Shown here: piece after piece, positions 1 to 5,855 of the stretch
How positions within the stretch are numbered: position 1 is the first letter of the stretch
Layout of the letters: every line of letters starts with the position of its first letter
Origin: Verrucomicrobiota bacterium
GTDB taxonomy: Bacteria; Verrucomicrobiota; Verrucomicrobiia; Chthoniobacterales; UBA10450
Direction of reading: 5' to 3'
Assembly: GCA_003219395.1 (NCBI GenBank)
Contig: QHOR01000215.1
Span: forward strand, 1-5,855
Length of the DNA: 5,855 bases
Position numbers and translations under genes: made by a program
The notes under the pieces: model-generated
Told to the model about the DNA's origin: nothing
The model's database searches: none
The model's input: the letters and a program-made list of their open reading frames with translations, nothing else

Positions 1-7
1 AAATCCG

Positions 8-136
8 ATGAGAATTACAATCGCCTCCATTCTAGTTTCAGTCGCAATCTGCCTGGGTATGTTCGCTGCTGCCCCCGAGAATCTCCACATCTCCGTTCGT
101 GCTACGGGAGATAAAAGGTCCGAACCCTCAGAGTAA
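8..136 (+). pseudogene. Signal-peptide start of the phosphoesterase, out of frame with its body
   Basis: An ATG at 8 opens a 42-residue reading frame ending in TAA at 134-136. It begins with MRIT, has a hydrophobic core at about residues 5-19 (ASILVSVAICLGMF) and an Ala-rich site (AAAP, residues 20-23) that looks like a type I signal peptidase cleavage region. There is no proper lipobox. The catalytic body of the phosphoesterase continues in another frame from about position 99. Removing one A from the AAAA run at 113-116 joins the two frames seamlessly, giving ATGDKGPNPQSKDT across the junction. I infer that this is the true start of the downstream gene and that a one-base excess separates them. 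It could be a real mutation or a sequencing or assembly error. Any ribosome binding site lies outside the window. Confidence 0.65.
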
Positions 137-1898
137 AGATACCCCCTCCGCGGTTGGCGATACACGCTCGCCAATCCGCCACCTTATCGTGGTTGTCGGC
201 GAGAATCGTAGCTTCGATAACGTGTTCGGTACTTATGTGCCGTCGGGCTCTCAGACAATATGGAACCTGCTTTCCAAAGGTATCGTATTCAACAACGGTC
301 AACCGGGGCACAATGTTGCTCTGGCGGCGCAGCAACAAGCGACCGACACCGCCACATACGAGTTGAATCCCACGCAGACCGGAGCATTTGGTAACCTGCC
401 GCAGCCGAACACTACTCTCAGCGCGTTACCAGTCGGGCCGTGCATACTCGGCGAACTTTTTTTTAAGAGTGACGCGTTTTGCAGCGATGTGGGACTTGAT
501 GCCACGTCCCAAGGTCTCCTTCAGGTCCTTGGCACCGGTCAGAGTCTCTATTTTCCTCCGGACCTACTTCCGGTACCGGATTGCCGTTATCCATCGAATT
601 TGCCGAATGCGCCTTACTCGCTGATAGGCGCCTCCTTGCAACTGAACAACTGTGTGCCGTTGCCACCCTTCCCGATAACCAACCCGAATAACACGAGTAA
701 CACAGGTGACCCGGTCCATCGTTTTTATCAAATGTGGCAACAGTCGGATTGCTCTGTTGCCAACATCACGCCGGAGAATCCGAGCGGCTGCAAGGGCGAC
801 CTTTTTACCTGGGTTGCAATAACGGTGGGCTGGGGTTTTTTTAACCCGCCGATGACAGACCAGGACACCTATCAAGGTGGCGTAGCAATGGGCTTCTATA
901 ATATGGCGCAGGGTGATTTCCCGTACTTTCTGGACCTGGCGGAGAACTATGCCATAAGCGACAATTATCACCAGCCTGTGATGGGCGGCACTGGCCCAAA
1001 CTCGCAATTCTTGTTCACGGGTGACGTGTATTACTCTACCGACGCGAACGGAAATCCGGCCGTACCTGCTGCTGATTTAATCGAGGATCCTAATCCCAGA
1101 ACTGGCACGAACAATTTCTACAATAACGACCACTTTAATAGCACAGACCCGGGTAACACAGGTGTCGCTTTCACTAACTGTTCAGATAACACGCAGCCCG
1201 GCGTTGAGCCGATCATGAGTTACCTGCACGCTCTGCCGTACCCCGCGTTTAACCATGGCAACTGTGATTCGAACCATTGGTACCAACTCAACAACGATTA
1301 TCCTTATTACACCCACACCGGCACAATAATCAGCAATCAGGATACGAACGAATTTCCGGCAGGTCCTTCTTTTTCGATCGGTCCGCAGACCCTCCCGACC
1401 ATAGGGGACGCATTATCAGCCAACGACCTCTCGTGGAGATACTATGGAGGCGGCTTCGATGTGGCGGCTCATGACCTGCCAGAGAACCAGCTTTACTGCG
1501 CGATTTGCAATGGTTTCCAGTATGCCACCTCGATCATGACGACATCTTTGCGCCAAAACTTGGTCGATTTAACGCAGTTTTATACCGATGTTGCCAACAA
1601 CCAGCTGCCAGCCGTGTCCTTCATAAAGCCCGATGTGCTGCTCGATGGTCATCCTGGCAGCTCAACACCGGCATTGTTCGAGGCTTTTGTCCGCAAAATA
1701 GTGAACGGTGTAAAGGCGAACGATCAGCTGTGGAGCGACACAGCAATCCTAATCACATTTGACGAAAGCGGCGGCCTCTATGACTCGGGATACATTCAGC
1801 CGATCGATTTCTTCGGCGACGGGCCGCGCACGGTGATGATCGCGGTCTCACGCTTTGCCAAACGCGGCCACGTCGACCACACCTATGTGAATTTCTGA
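99..1898 (+). CDS. Secreted phosphoesterase, phospholipase C / AcpA acid phosphatase family (frameshifted 5' end, short 3' end)
   Basis: This is a metal-dependent phosphoesterase of the family that includes bacterial phospholipase C and AcpA-type acid phosphatase. It is presumably exported and hydrolyses phosphomonoesters or phospholipid head groups; the substrate cannot be read from the sequence. Numbered from the GTG at 99, the motifs in order are HLIVVVGENRSFDNVFGTY (28-46, with family metal ligands E35/N36), DNYHQPVMGGTGPN (288-301, with T298 the likely nucleophile position), LSWRYYGGGFD (444-454), IKPDVLLDGHPGSS (509-522), ITFDESGG (552-559, with D555/E556 the second metal pair) and HVDHTY (591-596). 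About ten cysteines fit an exported, disulfide-bonded protein. GTG at 99 is probably not the real start: the frame is open back to 36 without an ATG, and a signal peptide lies at 8 in another frame. The product ends only three residues after HVDHTY, whereas relatives usually run on for some 40-50 residues, so the 3' end also looks truncated. Family call firm, functional state uncertain. Confidence 0.88.
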   Translation: MLREIKGPNPQSKDTPSAVGDTRSPIRHLIVVVGENRSFDNVFGTYVPSGSQTIWNLLSKGIVFNNGQPGHNVALAAQQQATDTATYELNPTQTGAFGNLPQPNTTLSALPVGPCILGELFFKSDAFCSDVGLDATSQGLLQVLGTGQSLYFPPDLLPVPDCRYPSNLPNAPYSLIGASLQLNNCVPLPPFPITNPNNTSNTGDPVHRFYQMWQQSDCSVANITPENPSGCKGDLFTWVAITVGWGFFNPPMTDQDTYQGGVAMGFYNMAQGDFPYFLDLAENYAISDNYHQPVMGGTGPNSQFLFTGDVYYSTDANGNPAVPAADLIEDPNPRTGTNNFYNNDHFNSTDPGNTGVAFTNCSDNTQPGVEPIMSYLHALPYPAFNHGNCDSNHWYQLNNDYPYYTHTGTIISNQDTNEFPAGPSFSIGPQTLPTIGDALSANDLSWRYYGGGFDVAAHDLPENQLYCAICNGFQYATSIMTTSLRQNLVDLTQFYTDVANNQLPAVSFIKPDVLLDGHPGSSTPALFEAFVRKIVNGVKANDQLWSDTAILITFDESGGLYDSGYIQPIDFFGDGPRTVMIAVSRFAKRGHVDHTYVNF

Positions 1899-1968
1899 AA
1901 CCGGTCACCGTGAGAATTTCGCACTTGTCAGACCGTAACTTATTTTCTTCGACACTATTCTGTGAATC

Positions 1969-2196
1969 GTGACGGACAAACTGACCAACCAGCCGGAGAA
2001 CGTCTCTGAGCTGTGGTATGCGGATGCGAACACCAGCTGCGTTTTATGTCATTCTCTGTCGAAGAAGCGCCGAATCTTTTGAAGTACAACCGCGATGAGA
2101 CTACCGTCTGTTTTGTTAAGCAGCCGGAAATGCCAAAGGAAACAGCGGCCGCTCACTGGCTATGTTCTCCATACTCGCCGTAGCAACGACGGATGA
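1969..2196 (+). pseudogene. Remnant of a small single-cluster [4Fe-4S] ferredoxin gene, broken by several indels
   Basis: No long frame exists here, but joined pieces match a short bacterial ferredoxin. From GTG 1969 one frame gives a VTDKLTNQPENVSELWYAD-like start and then C-V-L-C-H (Cys codons 2038 and 2047). A second frame at 2054-2062 reads Leu-Cys-Arg (CTC TGT CGA, Cys 2057), which completes C-x2-C-x2-C. A third frame from 2067 reads APNLLKYNRDETTVCFVKQP, then PEMPKE, and reaches a fourth Cys at 2163. The first frame resumes to end in Ser-Asn-Asp-Gly with TGA at 2194. The total is 228 bases, 76 codons, so the indels cancel. Such ferredoxins have three clustered Cys followed by Ala-Pro, then a distal Cys-Pro; here the Pro after the last Cys is lost. 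The stop overlaps the ATG of the flavoprotein (ATGA at 2193-2196), implying a coupled operon. The product would have been a cytosolic one-electron carrier. It is most likely a pseudogene; clustered sequencing errors are the alternative. Confidence 0.6.
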
Positions 2197-3392
2197 AAAT
2201 TTGCGACGACCAAAGATCGCCGCTACAAACCGTTATGCACGCCCAAGCCTCTGTTGCCGCTCTTCCGTATTCACGGGCTAACCCGTTTCCCGCCAGGCTT
2301 CTGATAAATCGTCGCCTGAGCGGACCGGAGTCGGCAAAAGACACCCGCCATTTTGAACTGGATCTGACCGGATGGGGATTGAACTTTGAAGTGGGCGATT
2401 CCCTTGCAGTGTATCCAACGAATGATCCAGGCCTTGTAGAGGAAATAATTCACGCGCTGGGCGCCACAGGGGATGAACAGGTCCCTCGCCCAAGAGGAGC
2501 GCCAACACCATTGCGCGACGCGTTACTTCGTGACTACAGCATCACACAGCCAACGCCGAAGTTTTTACGGGCAATTGCCCATCGCGCGAACGCTGCGCCG
2601 CTGCTCGGCGATCTTCTGGCCCCTGAGCGTAAGCAAGATCTTGGTACCTACCTCTGGGGGATGGAGGTAATTGATTTTCTTATTGAGCATCCGTCGGCGC
2701 GGTTCACTCCCGAGGAATTTGTCGGTTTGCTCACAAAATTGCAGCCGCGTCTTTATTCAGTGGCTTCGAGTTTAAAGGCATATCCGGACCAGGTACACTT
2801 CATCGTAGACGTCGTGCGCTATGAGAGCCACGGTCGCGTGCGCAAAGGAGTCGCTTCATCCTTTCTGGCCGAACGTGCTGATGACGTGCCTGTGCCGGTT
2901 TTTCCGAGCGTGGCAAAACATTTTCATTTGCCCGAGGAGGCGGACGTTCCAATCATCATGGTGGGCCCCGGAACTGGAGTGGCGCCATTCCGCGCCTATT
3001 TGCAGGAGCGCAGAGCGACTGGAGCAAAGGGAAAGAACTGGCTCTTTTTCGGATCGCAGCATCAAAAGTGCGATTTTGCCTACGGCGAAGAATTTGAGAC
3101 GTTCAAAAAAGAAGGCCTTCTTACCCGGCTCGACTGCGCATGGTCACGAGATCAACCCGAAAAGATTTATGTCCAACATCGAATGAACGACAACGGCGCT
3201 GAGATTTGGAAATGGCTCGATGGCGAGGGTGCGCATTTTTTTGTGTGCGGCGACGCGAAGCGAATGGCAAAAGATGTCGATGCAACGCTGCGAAAAATCG
3301 TGCAGGAGCAGGGCGGCAAAAGTGTCGATCAAGCCAATGAATACGTTGAAAAACTCAAGAGTGACAAACGTTACAAGCGCGATGTGTACTAG
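2193..3392 (+). CDS. Sulfite reductase flavoprotein alpha-type reductase (CysJ-like), lacking the flavodoxin domain
   Basis: This 399-residue cytosolic flavoprotein corresponds to the FAD and NADPH domains of CysJ / cytochrome P450 reductase-type diflavin enzymes. It moves electrons between NADPH and a partner through FAD. Motifs in order are FEVGDSLAVYPTND (65-78), the FAD-binding RLYSVASS (186-193), GVASSFLAE (219-227), nucleotide-binding MVGPGTGVAPFRAYLQER (256-273), LFFGSQH (284-290), CAWSRDQPEKIYVQHRM (315-331), FFVCGDAKRMAKDV (349-362) and the C-terminal DKRYKRDVY (391-399), which closely resembles the end of E. coli CysJ. E. coli CysJ is 599 residues; the missing 200 are the N-terminal FMN flavodoxin domain. 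An outside carrier is therefore needed, and the broken ferredoxin gene just upstream is the obvious candidate. ATG 2193 is preferred because it overlaps that gene's stop as ATGA; it has no good Shine-Dalgarno site of its own. ATG 2235 (residue 15) is a possible alternative, since residues 1-20 show no family motif. No sulfite reductase hemoprotein gene is in the window, so the final acceptor (sulfite, nitrite or other) is unknown. Confidence 0.9.
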   Translation: MKICDDQRSPLQTVMHAQASVAALPYSRANPFPARLLINRRLSGPESAKDTRHFELDLTGWGLNFEVGDSLAVYPTNDPGLVEEIIHALGATGDEQVPRPRGAPTPLRDALLRDYSITQPTPKFLRAIAHRANAAPLLGDLLAPERKQDLGTYLWGMEVIDFLIEHPSARFTPEEFVGLLTKLQPRLYSVASSLKAYPDQVHFIVDVVRYESHGRVRKGVASSFLAERADDVPVPVFPSVAKHFHLPEEADVPIIMVGPGTGVAPFRAYLQERRATGAKGKNWLFFGSQHQKCDFAYGEEFETFKKEGLLTRLDCAWSRDQPEKIYVQHRMNDNGAEIWKWLDGEGAHFFVCGDAKRMAKDVDATLRKIVQEQGGKSVDQANEYVEKLKSDKRYKRDVY

Positions 3393-3405
3393 GAATGACA
3401 AACCA

Positions 3406-3487
3406 CGAATGTCGAATGACGAAGGAATAACCAAATGGAAAAACTAAATTGTTCCATGTGCATTCGAATTTCGTCATTTTCGTCATC
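3406..3487 (+). repeat. Intergenic inverted-repeat element (AATGACGAA/TTCGTCATT type)
   Basis: The gap after the flavoprotein gene holds a symmetric A+T-rich element. AATGACGAA (3415-3423) is perfectly complementary to TTCGTCATT (3470-3478). The left arm has two CGAATG units (3406-3411, 3413-3418), the right arm two TCGTCAT units (3471-3477, 3480-3486), and an inner ATGGAA/TTCCAT pair (3435-3440, 3452-3457) closes a smaller hairpin. ATTCGAAT at 3462-3469 is itself a palindrome. Tandem GAATGACGAA-like words of this kind recur between genes in Verrucomicrobiota, as far as I recall, so this is probably one copy of a dispersed non-coding repeat. The transcript could fold and act as a weak terminator, but no U-tract follows. 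Confidence 0.5.
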
Positions 3488-3501
3488 TGTGGCATAGTAA
3501 G

Positions 3502-3507
3502 AGGAGG
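3502..3507 (+). promoter_or_regulatory. Strong Shine-Dalgarno site for the SufT-like gene
   Basis: A perfect AGGAGG within AAGAGGAGGGG sits 11 bases before ATG 3519. It is the clearest ribosome binding site in the window and fixes the start of the SufT-like gene. Confidence 0.8.
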
Positions 3508-3518
3508 GGCTTAAAGCG

Positions 3519-4076
3519 ATGTACGAGAACACTGAATTCACATTGGGCCGCGATTGCGAAGCGATCCAGATTCCGAGCGGGCAAAAGACAACAATCCCAG
3601 CTGGAACCAAAGGGGTAATTACACAAAGCCTGGGCGGCAGCTACACGATCGCGACGTACCAGGGTTTGGCACGAATCGAAGAGAAAGATCTCGATGCTCT
3701 GGGTCTTGAAAAGCTTCAGGCGCAAGCAACTCAAAAGCCGGCGGCGCGCTCCACAAACGGAGAGGTGTCAGAAGAAGACGTCTGGAATCAGCTTCGGCAA
3801 TGCTACGATCCAGAAATCCCGGTCAATATAGTTGATCTTGGTCTGGTTTATGATTGCCGCTTGGTTAAGAAAGACGACGGCGGCGCTCGGGTGGAAGTGA
3901 AAATGACCCTCACTGCGCCCGGTTGTGGCATGGGGCCAGCCATCGCACACGACGCGCAGAGCAAGATTTTGTCGATCGACGGCGTGGATGAAGCGGATGT
4001 CCAGCTTGTCTGGGATCCGCCATGGAATCAAAACATGATCAGTGAGGCCGGCCGGATGAAGCTCGGCATGGTCTAG
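3519..4076 (+). CDS. sufT: Iron-sulfur cluster assembly factor, SufT / MIP18 (DUF59) family
   Basis: This 185-residue cytosolic protein has the layout of the long SufT family, whose members help mature [4Fe-4S] proteins. Residues 1-75 form the SufT-specific N-terminal part (TIPAGTKGVITQSLGGSYTI at 25-44). A short linker (about 70-83) leads to a DUF59/MIP18 domain with YDPEIPVNIVDLGLVYDCRL (96-115), MTLTAPGCGMG (129-139, conserved Cys136) and VWDPPWNQNMISEAGRMKLG (164-183). The length matches the family and the start is set by AGGAGG at 3502-3507. No other suf genes (sufB, sufC, sufD, sufS) are visible, so here the gene stands alone between a dispersed repeat and rplI, probably with its own transcription. 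The neighbouring ferredoxin remnant is the sort of protein it might serve, but that link is only suggestive. Simple DUF59 proteins of other roles are shorter and lack the N-terminal part, which favours SufT. Confidence 0.85.
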   Translation: MYENTEFTLGRDCEAIQIPSGQKTTIPAGTKGVITQSLGGSYTIATYQGLARIEEKDLDALGLEKLQAQATQKPAARSTNGEVSEEDVWNQLRQCYDPEIPVNIVDLGLVYDCRLVKKDDGGARVEVKMTLTAPGCGMGPAIAHDAQSKILSIDGVDEADVQLVWDPPWNQNMISEAGRMKLGMV

Positions 4077-4094
4077 TTCTGATGTTCCTGTAAT

Positions 4095-4183
4095 TCTGGA
4101 CCAAGCGAAGAATTTCTGATCATCTGGTCGGGTGGCGCGCTCGCACATTGGTGAAACATTTATGCTTCGTTCTGCTGGCCAGA
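4095..4183 (+). repeat. Decayed inverted repeat in the sufT-rplI gap
   Basis: TCTGGACCAAGCGAAG (4095-4110) pairs imperfectly with CTTCGTTCTGCTGGCCAGA (4165-4183), with a loop of about 54 bases. The words resemble the dispersed TTCTGAGCGAAGCGAAGAATCTC-like elements seen in several soil bacteria, in worn form. No coding frame is convincing between 4077 and 4225. The resemblance is from memory and the pairing is interrupted, so this is tentative. Confidence 0.3.
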
Positions 4184-4225
4184 GCCGGCTACATCAGGAA
4201 TTTTGTGACATTTTTTATTCTCGCA

Positions 4226-4253
4226 TTGACAATACCGGCTTGGATTTTAGACT
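4226..4253 (+). promoter_or_regulatory. Sigma-70-like promoter for rplI-dnaB
   Basis: A consensus -35 box TTGACA (4226-4231) is followed after 16 bases by TAGACT (4248-4253, four of six matches to TATAAT). The T-rich stretch at 4211-4219 could act as an UP element. The boxes lie about 60 bases before ATG 4312, leaving a 5' leader of roughly 50 bases. This is a good position for transcription of the rplI-dnaB pair. Confidence 0.5.
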
Positions 4254-4311
4254 CGCCATCCCCGGAAGCGCTTGAAGTTGAAAAATTCCAAAGCGCATTT
4301 TAGAAATCGAT

Positions 4312-4881
4312 ATGCCTTTAACTGAACTTATCTTGACGGAGAACATTCCCGGCTTGGGCGCCGAGGCAGACCTGGTCAAGGTGCGCCGCGGCTATGCGCG
4401 GAATTTTCTCCTGCCGCGCGGAAAAGCACATGAGGTAAGTCCGGGTGCATTACGTCAGCTCGATGCGTTGAAGCAGAAGCGTGCCGAGCGTGAAGCGCGT
4501 GAGCTGAATGAAGCGGAAGAACTGGCGCGCCGAATCAGCAAGGCGCGATTCGTCTTTACGCTGGAGACCGGCGAGACCGGCAAGGCTTTTGGATCGGTTA
4601 CTGCACAAGACATTATGAACCGCATCAAAAATGAAGTGGGTGCGGAGATTGACCGGCATAAGATTGTTCTTGAGCGCCCCATCAAAGATACGGGCGAACA
4701 TGAAGTCGCCATCAAGTTACATCACGATGTGACCGCACAGCTAATTTTTCAGGTGAAGTCCGCAGAACAACCCCACGAACGGGGGGCTGAGGCGGAGGGC
4801 GGTGCGAGCGACGAGCCTGAAAAGCGAAGGAAAACCCGATTTTTCCACAGGAAAAAAGAAGAAAAAAAAGAAACCAAGTAA
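4312..4881 (+). CDS. rplI: 50S ribosomal protein bL9 with extended charged C-terminal tail
   Basis: bL9 binds 23S rRNA near the base of the L1 stalk and helps keep the reading frame. The N-terminal rRNA-binding domain is clear: ENIPGLGAEADLVKVRRGYA (10-29) followed by RNFLLPRGKA (30-39). It matches the bL9 signature except for Ala19 where Gly or Asn is usual. A long charged helix (about 45-76, rich in Arg, Glu and Ala) links to the C-terminal domain with GKAFGSVTAQD (90-100) and LERPIKDTGEHEVAIKLHHD (120-139). E. coli L9 is 149 residues; this one is 189, because residues 150-189 form an acidic then Lys/Arg-rich tail ending RKKEEKKETK. The tail is low-complexity and presumably disordered. The Shine-Dalgarno site is weak. 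A promoter lies at 4226-4253, and dnaB begins on the base after the stop. Confidence 0.96.
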   Translation: MPLTELILTENIPGLGAEADLVKVRRGYARNFLLPRGKAHEVSPGALRQLDALKQKRAEREARELNEAEELARRISKARFVFTLETGETGKAFGSVTAQDIMNRIKNEVGAEIDRHKIVLERPIKDTGEHEVAIKLHHDVTAQLIFQVKSAEQPHERGAEAEGGASDEPEKRRKTRFFHRKKEEKKETK

Positions 4882-5855
4882 ATGGCGACTCAATCGTCCG
4901 CGTGGACAGGAGAGAAGCCTCGCAAAGCGGGAAATGGCGCTGGCCGAGGTTCGGCGGCACGAAGCGGCGAAAATGTTATTCCCATTTCGCCCACAGGTTC
5001 TGCACAAGATATTCACCGTACTCCGCCACACAGCGTTGAGGCGGAACAGGGTGTGCTCGGATCGATGCTGCTCTCGCCGCGGGAAGCCATCGCCGAATGC
5101 GTTGAGAAAATTAATGAACAATATTTTTACATACCTGCTCATCAGACGATCTACACTGTGCTCGTCGACCTTTGGAATGCCGGGCAGGCGATCGACCTGA
5201 TCACGTTTACCCAGGTCTTACGGGACCGGAACCTGCTTGAAACCGTCGGTGGCGCGGCATTCGTCACAAGTTTATTCACCTTCGTTCCGACGGCGGCGAA
5301 TCTTGAGTACTACCTGGAGATTGTTCGCGACAAATACATCCTGCGCCAAATCATTTCCGCTGCCACTGAGAGTGTCCGGCGCGCCTATGAGGAGCAAGAT
5401 GAAGTGAACGCTCTTCTGGACGAAGTAGAGCAGCGCATTTTCGCCGTGGGCGAAGATCGTTTCAAGGGACAGGTGCTCTCGATGAAGGACCAGGTAATGG
5501 AAGCCATCGAGGCAATAGAGAAGCTCTACGAACGCAAAGGCGGCATTACCGGCATTTCCAGTGGCTTCGTCGAATTCGATCGGATGACCAGTGGCTTGCA
5601 TCCTTCGGAAATGATCGTCATTGCAGCGCGCCCGAGCATGGGAAAAACCGCCCTAGCCATGAATATCGCCGAGCACGTCGCGATCAATGAGAAACTTCCG
5701 GTGGGCGTTTTTAGCTTGGAGATGAGCAGCCAACAGCTTGTGCAACGGCTGCTTTGCTCGCGAGCGCGTGTGAATCTGCAGAAAGTGCGCGACGGCTTTC
5801 TCGGCGAGCGTGATTTCCCGAGTTTGACTGCCGCCGCTTCAAAGCTAGCGGAAGC
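4882..5855 (+). CDS. dnaB: Replicative DNA helicase DnaB (5' part; runs off the window)
   Basis: DnaB is the hexameric 5'-3' helicase that unwinds DNA at the replication fork and recruits primase. The reading frame is open from ATG 4882 to the window edge (324 full codons), with no stop in the window. Residues 1-45 are a basic, Gly/Ser/Ala-rich lead that looks disordered. The N-terminal domain starts at PPHSVEAEQGVLGSML (48-63) and includes AAFVTSLFTFVPTAANLEYY (125-144). After the linker helix, the RecA-like motor begins at GISSGFVEFDRMTSGLHPSE (224-243), with Walker A ARPSMGKT (249-256) and VFSLEMSSQQ (276-285). Walker B, the DNA-binding loops and the Arg finger would lie beyond 5855. The start follows the rplI stop with no gap (TAAATG) and in the same frame. 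The purine-rich rplI end (GAAAAAAAAGAAACC) may act as its ribosome binding site, so coupled translation is likely. Confidence 0.96.
   Translation, partial: MATQSSAWTGEKPRKAGNGAGRGSAARSGENVIPISPTGSAQDIHRTPPHSVEAEQGVLGSMLLSPREAIAECVEKINEQYFYIPAHQTIYTVLVDLWNAGQAIDLITFTQVLRDRNLLETVGGAAFVTSLFTFVPTAANLEYYLEIVRDKYILRQIISAATESVRRAYEEQDEVNALLDEVEQRIFAVGEDRFKGQVLSMKDQVMEAIEAIEKLYERKGGITGISSGFVEFDRMTSGLHPSEMIVIAARPSMGKTALAMNIAEHVAINEKLPVGVFSLEMSSQQLVQRLLCSRARVNLQKVRDGFLGERDFPSLTAAASKLAE

Noticed and set aside
564..1007. 147-codon minus-strand frame inside the phosphoesterase gene
   Set aside because: It lies wholly within motif-bearing coding sequence on the other strand and shows no recognisable protein pattern.
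1925..1961. TTGTCA as a possible -35 box for the ferredoxin gene
   Set aside because: No acceptable -10 box lies 15-19 bases downstream; the nearest TATTCT is about 25 bases away.
2038..2052. CVLCH reads as a c-type heme-binding CxxCH motif
   Set aside because: The flanking pieces (third Cys codon at 2057, AlaProAsn, distal Cys, Asn-Asp-Gly end, no signal peptide) fit a cytosolic [4Fe-4S] ferredoxin much better than a cytochrome.
4802..5200. 132-codon + strand frame across the rplI-dnaB junction
   Set aside because: It overlaps the ends of two well-identified genes in another frame, and its Lys run is only the A-rich rplI tail misread.
1..5855. CRISPR arrays, tRNA or rRNA genes, insertion sequences, defence or toxin-antitoxin genes
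   Set aside because: No regularly spaced direct repeats, tRNA-like folds, transposase motifs or other such signals were seen; the content is metabolic and housekeeping.

Overview
The window (roughly 50-55% G+C by eye) reads like chromosomal DNA of a Verrucomicrobiota bacterium, probably a soil or freshwater member near Chthoniobacterales. This rests on gene content, on a CysJ-type flavoprotein without a flavodoxin domain, and on short AATGACGAA-type inverted repeats between genes. It is an inference, not a database result. All recognised genes are on the + strand.

Positions 1-1898 hold a secreted phosphoesterase of the phospholipase C / AcpA acid phosphatase family. Its signal peptide (8-136) lies in a different frame from the catalytic body (99-1898), and the product stops soon after the last family motif. 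The gene is frameshifted, or the sequence has an indel. Positions 1969-2196 look empty at first, but carry the remains of a small [4Fe-4S] ferredoxin gene. Pieces of it appear in three frames, and all four cluster cysteine codons can still be found. Its reconstructed stop overlaps the start of the next gene as ATGA.

Positions 2193-3392 encode an intact FAD/NADPH reductase equal to the C-terminal two thirds of sulfite reductase alpha subunit (CysJ), without the flavodoxin domain. The adjacent ferredoxin is the natural candidate for its missing electron carrier, so these two genes form a small redox module whose carrier is apparently broken here. An inverted-repeat element (3406-3487) follows, then an iron-sulfur assembly factor of the SufT type (3519-4076) behind a strong Shine-Dalgarno site.

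The 4077-4311 gap holds a decayed inverted repeat and a good sigma-70-like promoter. The promoter drives rplI (ribosomal protein bL9 with a long charged tail, 4312-4881), and the replicative helicase gene dnaB starts on the very next base (4882) and runs off the window. rplI-dnaB is a widely conserved housekeeping pair.

Every reading-frame disruption found lies in the first 2.2 kb, while the four genes after it are clean. The main points for follow-up are the hidden ferredoxin, the ferredoxin/flavoprotein module, and whether the frameshifts are real decay or sequencing error.
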